This document shows, one piece after another, positions 54,223 to 63,226 of a stretch of 64,000 nt of DNA. The stretch is from positions 4,877,001 to 4,941,000 of the forward strand of contig CP133159.1 of NCBI GenBank assembly GCA_030913385.1. The letters run 5' to 3'. A model generated the notes under the pieces. It was not told the DNA's origin. It saw only the letters and a list, made by a program, of their open reading frames with translations, and did no database searches. The translations under genes and the position numbers were made by a program. Positions within the stretch are counted from its first letter, which is position 1. Each line of letters opens with the position of its first letter. The DNA comes from Cytophagaceae bacterium ABcell3. Lineage in GTDB: Bacteria > Bacteroidota > Bacteroidia > Cytophagales > Cytophagaceae.

Positions 54223-55113
54223 ATGCTATCCTTAGAACAAGACTTACAACGAAAGAAAAATACTTTGCAAGAATTTAAGGATATAACATTAAGGGTACTT
54301 AACTATCTTCCGCATGTATTATCCAGTTCTGAAAAAAAAGGCGACTACCTTATCTATTCTTCAATAATAGCAGAAACTAAGAAGTATTTAAGGCCAATAA
54401 ATTATAAGCTTTTTATAAACAACCCAGACCGTTTTTCTGAGGGCTTTGAGAAACTATTAGAGGTAAACAGGAAAATCAAAAGCCATCACCTAACATTTTC
54501 TTCGGAGGAAAAAAACACTATAAATAGTGTTTTATATACAATACAGCAGTCTATAGGCGCTGGCTTAGACTTATTAGTTAACCCCAACAGTGGAAGAAAA
54601 CATGCAGGCAACAGGTTTGAGGAGTTAATTAAGGTGGTATTTTCTGAAATTGGAATTCCCAATAAGAGGGTTGTACTTAAAATCCCTTATGAAACTGACC
54701 AAGGCGTAAAGAACTATGTATGTGAAAACGACCTTATCCTTTCCCCAGAAGGTCGTTCGTCGAGCAGCACTTCATTAGATGAAAACGAAATAGTTGTGTC
54801 TGTAAAAACTACTTCTAAAGACCGAATGGGAAAAATATTTATTGATAAAATTCTACTTGAAAGATTTGTAAAGCATAAACTAAAATTTATTGGTATATTT
54901 TTAAATGATGTCCAACGAAAAGAACAGGACAATATCAGCTTTACCTTAGTATCAGGGCTATTTATGGTGTATAACAAGTTCCTTACTCCCTTGGACGGAG
55001 TATATTATTTAGACCCACCTCCTAATGCTCAAAAGGAACCATACAATGCACATATAAAACCATTTTCAGAGCTCATTACCACGGATTTAACCACTTTGCT
55101 CTCCACCTCTTAA
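54223..55113 (+). CDS. Type II-like restriction endonuclease, PD-(D/E)XK-type
   Basis: A 296-residue protein. The N-terminal half is helical (about 1-120). The catalytic part has RFEELIKVVFSEIG with Glu at 133-134, NDLILSP with D170, and VVSVKTTSKDRMGKIFIDK with K195. This SxKTTxKDR signature resembles restriction enzymes related to EcoRII and Cfr10I-type enzymes, in which a Ser replaces the second acidic residue of the ExK motif. The gene converges with and overlaps the methyltransferase gene by 27 bases, the classical layout of a restriction-modification pair. The recognition sequence cannot be predicted. Confidence 0.7.
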   Translation: MLSLEQDLQRKKNTLQEFKDITLRVLNYLPHVLSSSEKKGDYLIYSSIIAETKKYLRPINYKLFINNPDRFSEGFEKLLEVNRKIKSHHLTFSSEEKNTINSVLYTIQQSIGAGLDLLVNPNSGRKHAGNRFEELIKVVFSEIGIPNKRVVLKIPYETDQGVKNYVCENDLILSPEGRSSSSTSLDENEIVVSVKTTSKDRMGKIFIDKILLERFVKHKLKFIGIFLNDVQRKEQDNISFTLVSGLFMVYNKFLTPLDGVYYLDPPPNAQKEPYNAHIKPFSELITTDLTTLLSTS

Positions 55114-56166
55114 TTTTATGCGGCGTAATTGTGAATCAGTTTCATCTTTCATGGAAAGCACCCTCGAAATAAAGTCCTTGTCCCCTAACCGGGACTTAAT
55201 CAACTGGCAGTACTCTTTGCTCAGGTCACAGCCAAGCCAGGATCGTCCATAAGCTTCAGCAACTGCATAAGTGGTGCCTGACCCTCCAAAAGGATCTACA
55301 ATAGTACTATCGGGGTTAGATGAGCTTAAGATAATTCTTCTTAATAACTCTAGGGGCTTCTGTGTAGGATGAGGTGTTTTTTCCCAGCTCCCATTGGAGA
55401 TAGTAGGGATTTCAAAAACATCTTTAGGTTTAGCTCCTAAAGGGTTAGGCTCCCATACATATTCAGATTTCTTGCCATTACCAAACTGAGATGTTTCAGC
55501 CTGTTTCCTTTTCGGATACTTTAACGTATGGTCATTATAAGGAATACGAACCTCATCTATATGATATATATAATTTTCTGATTTACGAAAGTGAAGTATG
55601 CTTTCATGAGACCGTCCCCAGTCGTTTCCTAGGTTTCCTTTATTTCTATAAAACCAAACAAGCCACTTACAACCTTTAAACATGCTGGCACTAGCCCATT
55701 TAAGATCTGCAAGTATTTCTGAAAATCCACATATGTACAATGAACCTCTGTCACTCAGAATTCTATGCGCTTCTCTAATCCACTCCATGCTCCAATTAAC
55801 ATACTCTTTTTGAGAAGCGAAAGTGTCCCAAACAGCCTTTTTAATATTATACGGAGGATCCGCAAAAACTAAATCTACAGATGCGTCCTCAATATTTTTC
55901 AAAAAATCAACAGCATCCATATGAAAAAGCTTCCCGACTTTAGTTTCAAAATAAGGAAAAGGTTTTTCTGAAGTCTTAGTTGTTTGACTAATATCTAGCT
56001 TAAGCTCCTCAACTAAGGAAAGCAGTTGACTCTCAGAATATACCCGGTAGTTATTAATAGGATGACGGGTGCTGGCAAACTTCCCAGATTTATCCCAGCG
56101 TCTTAGTGTTTCTGGACTTACTTTTAATATTTTAGCAGCTTCTCCTACTGTTATAAATTTATCCAT
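55087..56166 (-). CDS. DNA methyltransferase (beta-class N6/N4) with MerR-like HTH domain
   Basis: A 359-residue modification enzyme. Residues 4-50 form a MerR/excisionase-type winged HTH: TVGEAAKILKVSPETLRRWD followed by PINNYRVYSESQLL. The methyltransferase domain begins near 75. Motif IV is FADPPYNI (102-109) and comes before the AdoMet-binding motif DPFGGSGTTYAVAEAYGR near residue 292. This order is that of beta-class adenine-N6 or cytosine-N4 enzymes such as M.HinfI. The enzyme should protect host DNA from the overlapping restriction enzyme. The fused HTH may give the enzyme control of its own promoter. The partner RE is encoded on the opposite strand with a 27-base overlap. Confidence 0.88.
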   Translation of the reverse strand: MDKFITVGEAAKILKVSPETLRRWDKSGKFASTRHPINNYRVYSESQLLSLVEELKLDISQTTKTSEKPFPYFETKVGKLFHMDAVDFLKNIEDASVDLVFADPPYNIKKAVWDTFASQKEYVNWSMEWIREAHRILSDRGSLYICGFSEILADLKWASASMFKGCKWLVWFYRNKGNLGNDWGRSHESILHFRKSENYIYHIDEVRIPYNDHTLKYPKRKQAETSQFGNGKKSEYVWEPNPLGAKPKDVFEIPTISNGSWEKTPHPTQKPLELLRRIILSSSNPDSTIVDPFGGSGTTYAVAEAYGRSWLGCDLSKEYCQLIKSRLGDKDFISRVLSMKDETDSQLRRIKLRGGEQSG

Positions 56167-56484
56167 ATAACCCTATACAACTTTATACATCATTAAACAA
56201 TAATACACATAATATCAAAAATTAGGAAAAACGATAAGAAAAAATATTCTAAACATTTTCCCTAAAAATTTACTTAAAGTGCATTTCCTCCAAAACCTCT
56301 CTATCATATATATTTACAAATAAAAAAATAATTTTTTAAAGAAAGATTTGCATGATTTTTGTAACAGAATTAAGAAAAATTGTAACATTTTAACCCTTTT
56401 GTTGGTAAAACACTATTACAACAATTTTACGCTTATTGAGTAAATAGTTAATTTTTTTTCCAGAACCTTAACCAAATAGACCAT
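56167..56484. promoter_or_regulatory. 318-bp divergent intergenic region
   Basis: The longest gene-free stretch, very AT-rich. Directly upstream of the methyltransferase ATG are two TATACA repeats (56174-56179 and 56184-56189), exactly 10 bp apart, in a segment TATACAACTTTATACAT. Close to the 56485 gene are two TTGTAACA boxes (56359-56366 and 56380-56387), 21 bp apart. Both could be protein-binding sites. No open reading frame, RNA gene or clear promoter was seen. Confidence 0.45.
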
Positions 56485-56781
56485 ATGAGAATCTTACAGA
56501 AACCTGTTACTGTCGTTGAGAAGGAGTCCATAGGGCAATTAAAGTTTACTAAAGACGATGTCTTGACAGATCCTGCCCAAAAAAGATTAAGAACCATTTA
56601 CCTGAAAAAAGCCGAGGCATTAGGAAATGGTTATAAAAATAAAGTAAAACTGGTATTTCAAACGGACAAAAGTGATCTTATGGCAGTAGAAACTACTATC
56701 TGGTCTGCCAATGATGAATTTATTTCTCTTAAAGGAGGCTTAAATATTCCTACGAAATCAATCGTAGATATCGAATTTTAA
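56485..56781 (+). CDS. Small conserved protein of unknown function
   Basis: A 98-residue soluble protein. The sequence starts MRILQKPVTVVEKESIGQLK and the body (KVKLVFQTDKSDLMAVETTIW) suggests a compact beta-sheet fold with a lysine-rich helix (RTIYLKKAEALGNGYK). I do not recognise the family. It is preceded by a long AT-rich region with TTGTAACA boxes and followed at 10 bases by a terminator, so it is a single-gene unit with its own promoter. Role unknown. Confidence 0.7.
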   Translation: MRILQKPVTVVEKESIGQLKFTKDDVLTDPAQKRLRTIYLKKAEALGNGYKNKVKLVFQTDKSDLMAVETTIWSANDEFISLKGGLNIPTKSIVDIEF

Positions 56782-56788
56782 GTAATAG

Positions 56789-57091
56789 CTAGCCGGATAT
56801 CAAACCGGCTTTTTTCTTTATAAACAACTGGTATTTTTCCAAAAGCTCTAAAGCTTCTTTTTCTTCAAAGCCACCTACTTTTCTAAAAGCTAAAAAATCG
56901 TTTACCACTTTCTCGTTCAAATCTGACACATTATCAATCATCCTAAAAAAGCATACATATTCTATGTAGGCATGCAGAAACAGCACCTGACTATCCAAAA
57001 CATGTAAGGTGCTAAGGAATTCTTCAAGCCATACATCCATATCGGCTTGAAAAAACTCGTAAGACTCCATATCATCAAGGGTGGCTGACAT
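56789..57091 (-). CDS. Small protein of unknown function, all-helical
   Basis: A 100-residue acidic protein that appears mostly helical (MSATLDDMESYEFFQADMDV, then DNVSDLNEKVVNDFLAFRKV). No family is recognised. It is convergent with the 56485 gene, and its 3' end overlaps the terminator of that gene. The stop lies at 56789. It may be a lineage-specific gene; the coding call rests on length, a normal ATG start and a plausible protein composition. Confidence 0.55.
   Translation of the reverse strand: MSATLDDMESYEFFQADMDVWLEEFLSTLHVLDSQVLFLHAYIEYVCFFRMIDNVSDLNEKVVNDFLAFRKVGGFEEKEALELLEKYQLFIKKKAGLISG
56791..56815 (+). terminator. Terminator of the 56485 gene
   Basis: AGCCGG / CCGGCT with an eight-base loop is followed by TTTTT. 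It lies inside the last codons of the convergent gene on the minus strand. Confidence 0.78.
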
Positions 57092-57217
57092 AATGATATT
57101 GGCAAAATCTGAAAAACATTACTAAATCCATCATATACTACGCAAGCACTTCTTATAGTAATCCAACACTGGCTATCTATATAGGTTCACAATGAACAGC
57201 TCGTTTTGCTAGGGAGG

Positions 57218-57284
57218 TTTAACCTGGAATATGCATTAGAACTTTCTATTAATTAGCAAAACAACTCCAGATCAGTCGCTGCGC
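57218..57284. repeat. Dispersed intergenic repeat, copy 3
   Basis: Closely matches copy 2: AACCTGGAATATGCATTAG, AACTTTCTATTAATTAGC, AAAACAACTCCAG and ATCAGTCGCTGCGC. It ends four bases before the A-run of the lpd terminator. Confidence 0.75.
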
Positions 57285-57287
57285 AAC

Positions 57288-57313
57288 AAAAAAGGAGAAG
57301 CTTTGCTTCTCCT
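57288..57313 (-). terminator. Terminator of the sucA-sucB-lpd operon
   Basis: AGGAGAAGC / GCTTCTCCT with loop TTT; on the minus strand six Ts follow. It lies 33 bases after the lpd stop. Confidence 0.88.
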
Positions 57314-57345
57314 CTAATATACTGATTAAGTTCAAATGAACTAAC

Positions 57346-58749
57346 TTAAATATGCACAGCGCGATTTTCTGTTGCTGCAAGGCAAGCCTCTTTCATAGAC
57401 TCGGTGAACGTTGGGTGTGCGTGCGACATTCTTGCAATGTCTTCTGCAGAAGCCCTATATTCCATGGCAACCACAGCTTCCGCGATCATATCGGCAGCTC
57501 TTGGCCCAATCATATGAACCCCCAGAATCTCATCCGTTTGCTTATCCGCCAGTACTTTCACAAAACCATCTGTATCCATACTAGCCCTTGCCCTACCAGA
57601 AGCTTTGAAAGGGAACGACCCAGTTTTATAAGCTCTACCAGCTTCTTTAAGCTGCTCTTCTGTATAACCTACTGCCGCAACCTCAGGCCAAGTATACACA
57701 ACGCCAGGAATCAACAGATAATTGATATGAGGCTTCTGTCCAGCCATCGACTCCGCAACAAATACCCCTTCTTCTTCTGCCTTATGGGCCAACATTGCAC
57801 CTTTGATCACATCACCTATAGCATAAATATTAGGCGCAGAAGTTTGTAAGTGTTCATTTACCTCTATACGTCCACGGTTATCCGTTTTTACACCTATGTT
57901 TTCCAGACCAAGACCGTCTGTATAAGGCCTACGACCTACGGATACCAAGCAATAGTCTGCCTTGAACTCTACTTCATTGCCTTTGCTATCATCTGCTTTA
58001 ATAACTGCCGCCTTGCCTTTGGCAACTGCTGATTTAACTTTGTGCTTAAAGAAAAACTCAAAACCCAACGTTTTCTTAAGAACTCTCTGTAGTTCCTTGC
58101 CCAAGGCTTTGTCCATGGTCGGGATCAAAGAGTCCATATACTCAATAACTTTAACCTTGGTACCTAACCTGGCATATACAGAGCCTAGCTCCAAACCTAT
58201 TACACCGCCCCCAATAATAACTAGCTCTTTAGGAACTTCCGTCAGGTTCAATGCTTCGGTAGAAGTAATTACCCTTTTCTTATCTATCTCAATACCTGGC
58301 AAAGTTGAAGGTTTTGATCCTGTAGCAATAATTGCTTTACCAGTCTTTATTTCAGTGGTTTTGCCGTCACCAGCTGTAATTTTTACAGTATTTTTATCAA
58401 CAAAACTCCCTAAACCATGATGTACATCGATTTTGTTCTTTTTCATCAAATAGTTGATGCCATCACACGTCTGCTTGACCACTTCAGACTTGCGGCCAAT
58501 CATTTGCTTGAGGTTTACTTTAAGGTCTTTTAACTCTATACCATGCGTACCAAAAGTGTGTGCCGCATTATGATAATGCTCTGAAGAATCTAGCAGAGCT
58601 TTAGAAGGGATACATCCTACATTTAGGCAAGTACCTCCCAGTGTGTCATATTTTTCTACAAGTGCAGTTTTTAAACCAAGTTGTGCACATCTGATAGCAG
58701 CAACATATCCGCCAGGGCCTGAACCTATAATAGTTACATCATATTGCAT
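57346..58749 (-). CDS. lpdA: Dihydrolipoyl dehydrogenase (E3)
   Basis: FAD-dependent E3 subunit that re-oxidises the dihydrolipoyl arm of 2-oxo acid dehydrogenase complexes and makes NADH. The N-terminus IGSGPGGYVAAIRCAQLGL is the FAD-binding site. The redox disulfide is GGTCLNVGCIPSKALL. The NAD-binding site is VIIGGGVIGLELGSVYARLG, and the catalytic histidine region is MSHAHPTFTESMKEA. The length of 467 is standard. It is the third gene of the sucA-sucB-lpd operon; a partial terminator precedes it, so the level may be lower or it may have its own promoter. Confidence 0.96.
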   Translation of the reverse strand: MQYDVTIIGSGPGGYVAAIRCAQLGLKTALVEKYDTLGGTCLNVGCIPSKALLDSSEHYHNAAHTFGTHGIELKDLKVNLKQMIGRKSEVVKQTCDGINYLMKKNKIDVHHGLGSFVDKNTVKITAGDGKTTEIKTGKAIIATGSKPSTLPGIEIDKKRVITSTEALNLTEVPKELVIIGGGVIGLELGSVYARLGTKVKVIEYMDSLIPTMDKALGKELQRVLKKTLGFEFFFKHKVKSAVAKGKAAVIKADDSKGNEVEFKADYCLVSVGRRPYTDGLGLENIGVKTDNRGRIEVNEHLQTSAPNIYAIGDVIKGAMLAHKAEEEGVFVAESMAGQKPHINYLLIPGVVYTWPEVAAVGYTEEQLKEAGRAYKTGSFPFKASGRARASMDTDGFVKVLADKQTDEILGVHMIGPRAADMIAEAVVAMEYRASAEDIARMSHAHPTFTESMKEACLAATENRAVHI

Positions 58750-58763
58750 AATCTCAAAAATTT

Positions 58764-58789
58764 AAAAAGGTGCCCATTACAGGCACCTT
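58764..58789 (-). terminator. Intra-operon hairpin between sucB and lpd
   Basis: AAGGTGCC / GGCACCTT with an eight-base loop; on the minus strand TTTTT follows. It likely terminates part of the sucA-sucB transcripts before lpd. Confidence 0.72.
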
Positions 58790-58805
58790 AGATTATAAAA
58801 TAAAA

Positions 58806-60320
58806 TTATATTCCTAAAAGTAATCTGGAAGGGTCTTCAAGCAATTGCTTAACCCTTACCAAAAAGCCTACAGACTCACGTCCATCTATTATTCTATGGT
58901 CATAAGAAAGTGCTACATACATAATAGGTCTAATTACCACTTCACCATTTACCGCCACAGGACGCTGAACGATATTGTGCATGCCCAAAATAGCAGACTG
59001 AGGTGCATTGATAATTGGTGTTGACAACATAGAACCAAAGATACCTCCGTTGGTAATGGTGAAAGTACCACCGGTCATTTCGTCAATAGTCAACTTGTTG
59101 TCCCTAGCCCTGGTTGCAAGCCTGATGATTTCCTTCTCGATTCCGTCAAAGCTCATAGACTCTGCGTTTCTGATAACAGGAACCACAAGTCCTTTAGGAG
59201 CAGAAACGGCTATAGATACATCACAGAAGTCGTTGTAAACAATTTCATCTCCATCAATCATGGCATTTACTGCAGGAAACTCCTGAAGAGCCATACAACA
59301 AGCCTTTGTAAAGAAAGACATGAAACCAAGTCCTACCTGATACTTGTCTTTAAACTGTTCTTTATATTTAGAGCGAAGATCCATAACGGGCTTCATGTCT
59401 ACTTCATTAAAAGTAGTAAGCATGGCCGTTTCGTTCTTCACAGCAACCAATCTCTTAGAAATAGTCTTACGCAAGCTGGTCATCTTTTGTCTGCGCTGTT
59501 CCCTTTCGCCACCTACAGCAGGAGCTGGTGTAGGAGCAGGTGCAGATTTAGGCTTCTCAGCAGCAGGCGCAGGTTTTTTGGCAGCAAGAGCATCCTCTTT
59601 AGTAATCCTACCGTCTTTGCCCGTACCTTTCACTTGCTCTGGCGAAATACCTTTTTCTGCAAGGATCTTACCAGCAGCCGGAGATGCGTGACCAGAAGCA
59701 TAGTTTCCTTCAGAAGCAGCAGGGGCGCTTTGCTCAGTCGAAACAGACTCTTTGGCTGCACCAGCAGGCGCAGCGTCAGTAACTTCAATTTTACAAATAG
59801 TAGCACCAATTTCCAACGTTTCGCCTTCCTCCGCAACAATAGACAAAATACCTGTTGCCTCAGCCGTAAGTTCGAAAGTTGCCTTGTCGGACTCAATCTC
59901 ACATAAGACGTCATCTATTTCTACAAAATCACCACTCCCCTTTAACCAATTAGCGATAGTAACTTCAGTGATAGATTCGCCAACGGCTGGCACTTTCATT
60001 TCCATCACCTCGCCTTTTCCACCACCAGAAGTAGCAGGCGCAGCTGTTTCAGCGGCAGGTTTTTCATCTCCTTTAGCAGGCGCGCCAGATTCGTCAATTT
60101 CACAAATAGTAGCGCCAATTTCAAGTGTATCACCTTCGGCAGCTATTATCTTTAATGTCCCTGAAGTCTCAGCATTAAGCTCAAAAGTAGCTTTGTCAGA
60201 TTCAAGCTCACAGATTATTTCATCCGCTTCTACATAGTCACCATCTTGTTTATTCCATTTGGCTATGGTTACCTCTGTTATTGATTCCCCTACTGTAGGG
60301 ACTTTCATTTCTAATGCCAT
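58806..60320 (-). CDS. sucB: 2-oxoglutarate dehydrogenase E2 (dihydrolipoyl succinyltransferase)
   Basis: Core of the 2-oxoglutarate dehydrogenase complex of the TCA cycle; transfers succinyl groups to CoA. Unlike the single-lipoyl E. coli SucB, this 504-residue protein has two lipoyl domains: residues 1-75 ([12 protein letters not shown]43) and about 107-182 ([12 protein letters not shown]146). A peripheral-subunit-binding domain ([20 protein letters not shown]) follows, then the catalytic domain with the active motif [14 protein letters not shown]. The linkers are Ala/Pro-rich. It lies 34 bases after sucA. An acetyl-transferring pyruvate E2 is less likely, since the E1 next door is SucA-type. 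Confidence 0.93.
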   Translation of the reverse strand: MALEMKVPTVGESITEVTIAKWNKQDGDYVEADEIICELESDKATFELNAETSGTLKIIAAEGDTLEIGATICEIDESGAPAKGDEKPAAETAAPATSGGGKGEVMEMKVPAVGESITEVTIANWLKGSGDFVEIDDVLCEIESDKATFELTAEATGILSIVAEEGETLEIGATICKIEVTDAAPAGAAKESVSTEQSAPAASEGNYASGHASPAAGKILAEKGISPEQVKGTGKDGRITKEDALAAKKPAPAAEKPKSAPAPTPAPAVGGEREQRRQKMTSLRKTISKRLVAVKNETAMLTTFNEVDMKPVMDLRSKYKEQFKDKYQVGLGFMSFFTKACCMALQEFPAVNAMIDGDEIVYNDFCDVSIAVSAPKGLVVPVIRNAESMSFDGIEKEIIRLATRARDNKLTIDEMTGGTFTITNGGIFGSMLSTPIINAPQSAILGMHNIVQRPVAVNGEVVIRPIMYVALSYDHRIIDGRESVGFLVRVKQLLEDPSRLLLGI

Positions 60321-60354
60321 TTGGTAGTTTTATTTAGGTTAAAAAAGGTTAAAT

Positions 60355-63129
60355 TTATTTAAATGCCTCTCTCACAATTTCTTCCTGCTTGTCCATATGC
60401 GCCTTGCTATAACCTACAGCAGGCGAAGCAGCCGGTTCTCTTGAAATCACATCGAGGTCTACTGTCTTATATAATCTTCTCAAGATATACTCCCAAGCAC
60501 CCATATTATTAGGTTCTTCCTGTACCCATACCACTTTAGCGTTATTGTACTTATTAAATACTTCCTCAAGTTGGGTAATAGGAAGCGGGAAAAGCTGTTC
60601 AAGCCTTACAATAGCCACATCTTTTCTCTTCTGGTTTTGCTGCTCTTCAAGTAAATCAAAATATACTTTACCTGAACAAAGGAGAAGCTTCTTAACGTCA
60701 GATGGCTTGTCTACATAATTGTCATCAATAACTTCCTTGAAGCCACCCTGCATAAATTCTTCAATAGGAGAAACTACCTTAGGGTGTCTTAATAAAGATT
60801 TTGGCGACATAACCACCAAAGGCTTTCTAAACGGCCAAGCCAACTGTCTTCTCAATAAGTGGAAGAAGTTTGATGGAACGGTAACATTGGCAATAACCCA
60901 GTTCATGTTAGCAGATGACTGCAAGAACCTTTCAAGCCTTGCACTGGAGTGTTCTGGCCCTTGACCTTCATAACCATGAGGCAAAAGCATAACCAATCCA
61001 TTCATACGCTGCCACTTACTTTCTGCACTAGAAATAAACTGGTCGATCATTACCTGGCAACCATTGGCGAAATCTCCAAACTGTGCTTCCCAAATAACCA
61101 ATGCATTTGGGTTTGCCATAGCATATCCATACTCGAAGCCTAGAACGCCATACTCTGATAGCAAAGAGTTGTATATTCTGAACTTATGCTGGTTCTCAGA
61201 AATGTGATTAAGTGAGTGATACGATTGGTTGGTTTCAGCGTCTTTCAATACAGCATGCCTGTGAGAGAAAGTACCTCTTTGCACATCCTGCCCACTCATC
61301 CTAACAATCTTCCTTTCTTTCAATAAAGAGCCATAGGCAAGAAGTTCAGCAGATGCCCAATTGAGCACCTTCTTCTCAAAGAACTGGTCTTTCCTATCCT
61401 TGAGCAATTTCTCTATTTGCTTTAGTGGCTTAAATCCTTCAGGGATAGTAGTAAGCGCTTTCCCTACCTGATCGATCACTTCTTGAGAAACTCCCGTATC
61501 AGGAGATTTTTTGAAGTCATCCAATGTTGATCTTCTAAGCTCCAACCATTCCTTTTCCATTTTCTGGAAAGTATAAGGAAGGGTCTTTTGCTTGACCATG
61601 CTCAGTCTGTCTTGCAGGTTACCACGGAACTCTTTGTCCATCTTTTTGGCAAGCTCTGCGTCTACATGGCCTTTTTCTATAAGCTTCTTGTTATATATTT
61701 CCCTAGGATTAGGATGCCTTGAAATCACATTGTAAAGTGAAGGCTGCGTAAACTTAGGTTCATCACTTTCGTTATGGCCATGCCTTCTGTAGCACACCAT
61801 ATCAACATAGATGTCTCTCTGGAACTTTTGTCTGAATTCAGTGGCTAACTTGACACAAAAAACAACCGCTTCAGGATCATCGCCGCTCACGTGAAGAACA
61901 GGCGCATCCACTACCTTAGCCACATCTGTTGAATAAATACTAGAACGTGCGTCATCAAAATCGGTCGTAAAACCTACCTGGTTGTTGATAACAAAGTGAA
62001 TAGTACCGCCCACACTATATCCTTGAAGTTTGGACATTTGGGCAATTTCATAAACAATTCCCTGACCGGCCACAGCCGCATCGCCGTGAATAAGAATAGG
62101 GAGAATTTTGTTATAGTCTTTTTGGTACAACCGATCTCCTTTGGCACGACAAAATCCCATCACCACAGGGTCAACCGCTTCAAGGTGCGATGGATTAGGC
62201 GAAAGCTTTAGGTTAACCTTCTTTCCTGACTCTGTTTCTACTTCACTGGAATACCCCATGTGATATTTTACGTCTCCATCGCCCATGGTCAGGTCAGGCA
62301 CAGCCGTACCTTCAAATTCGTTAAATATCTGCTCATAGGTTTTGCCCATGATATTGGCAAGGACATTTAAACGTCCCCTGTGCGCCATACCAATCACGAC
62401 CTCCTCTACGCCAAGTTCAGCACCTTTATTGATAATGGCATCTAAAGCAGGTATGGTAGTCTCTCCACCTTCCAGTGAAAATCTCTTTTGACCTATATAT
62501 TTTGTATGGAGGAAGTTTTCAAAAACAACTGCTTCGTTTAGTTTAGAAAGTATCCTTCTTTTTTGTTCTACAGGAGGGTTAAAGCTGAGGGAGTCCTTTT
62601 CTACTTTGGTCTTGAACCACTCAAGGATATCTGGCTCGCGGATATAGGTGTATTCAAAACCTACTGTACCTTCGTAAATATATTTAAGGCTTTGAACGAT
62701 CTTTTCCAGCGTAGCAGGCCCTATACCGATTTCCTCGCCAGCTTGAAAAGTGGTTTGCATATCGGCCTCGGAAAGTCCGAAATCGTGCAAATCCAGCAAA
62801 GCTTTTCTGTCTCTTCTTTGCCTAACCGGGTTGGTCTTCGATTTTAAGTGGCCTCTGCTCCTGTAGGCATGAATCAGGTACCTAACCCTTACTTCTTTGG
62901 AAGTATTATCATCAACAGGAGCTATTGCTTTAGCCCCATTGGCAACGACTGTACTTACGCCTTTACCGGAAGTTTTCCCGTTGCTAAGGTAGTTAGCCTG
63001 TGAAAATTCAAAGCCCTCAAAAAATTTCTGCCAGCTTATGTCTACCGACTGAGGATCAGTTTTATACGATTGGTAAAGCTCATCGATATAACTCACATGA
63101 GCGTTGGATACATAAGAATATTTGTCCAT
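60355..63129 (-). CDS. sucA: 2-oxoglutarate dehydrogenase E1 component
   Basis: Thiamine-diphosphate-dependent decarboxylase of the 2-oxoglutarate dehydrogenase complex. The 924-residue chain shows the E1o N-terminus (SYVSNAHVSYIDELYQSYKT) that binds E2. It also shows IGMAHRGRLNVLANIMGK, HIHGDAAVAGQGIVYE-like segments (ILIHGDAAVAGQGI) and the TPP region VCYRRHGHNESDEPKFTQP. The transketolase C-terminal half includes LPHGYEGQGPEHSSARLERF. Length fits the family. It is the first gene of the operon with sucB and lpd. The gap of about 100 bases to the following gene on the right holds no clear terminator, so the promoter position is unclear. Confidence 0.97.
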   Translation of the reverse strand: MDKYSYVSNAHVSYIDELYQSYKTDPQSVDISWQKFFEGFEFSQANYLSNGKTSGKGVSTVVANGAKAIAPVDDNTSKEVRVRYLIHAYRSRGHLKSKTNPVRQRRDRKALLDLHDFGLSEADMQTTFQAGEEIGIGPATLEKIVQSLKYIYEGTVGFEYTYIREPDILEWFKTKVEKDSLSFNPPVEQKRRILSKLNEAVVFENFLHTKYIGQKRFSLEGGETTIPALDAIINKGAELGVEEVVIGMAHRGRLNVLANIMGKTYEQIFNEFEGTAVPDLTMGDGDVKYHMGYSSEVETESGKKVNLKLSPNPSHLEAVDPVVMGFCRAKGDRLYQKDYNKILPILIHGDAAVAGQGIVYEIAQMSKLQGYSVGGTIHFVINNQVGFTTDFDDARSSIYSTDVAKVVDAPVLHVSGDDPEAVVFCVKLATEFRQKFQRDIYVDMVCYRRHGHNESDEPKFTQPSLYNVISRHPNPREIYNKKLIEKGHVDAELAKKMDKEFRGNLQDRLSMVKQKTLPYTFQKMEKEWLELRRSTLDDFKKSPDTGVSQEVIDQVGKALTTIPEGFKPLKQIEKLLKDRKDQFFEKKVLNWASAELLAYGSLLKERKIVRMSGQDVQRGTFSHRHAVLKDAETNQSYHSLNHISENQHKFRIYNSLLSEYGVLGFEYGYAMANPNALVIWEAQFGDFANGCQVMIDQFISSAESKWQRMNGLVMLLPHGYEGQGPEHSSARLERFLQSSANMNWVIANVTVPSNFFHLLRRQLAWPFRKPLVVMSPKSLLRHPKVVSPIEEFMQGGFKEVIDDNYVDKPSDVKKLLLCSGKVYFDLLEEQQNQKRKDVAIVRLEQLFPLPITQLEEVFNKYNNAKVVWVQEEPNNMGAWEYILRRLYKTVDLDVISREPAASPAVGYSKAHMDKQEEIVREAFK

Positions 63130-63226
63130 GCAGTTTCAGATATTTAACTATACAAAGTTACGATATCATTTTGATTAAAAAAATCGCATAACCGCATTAG
63201 CGAATATAATTGACAATCAACACTAT

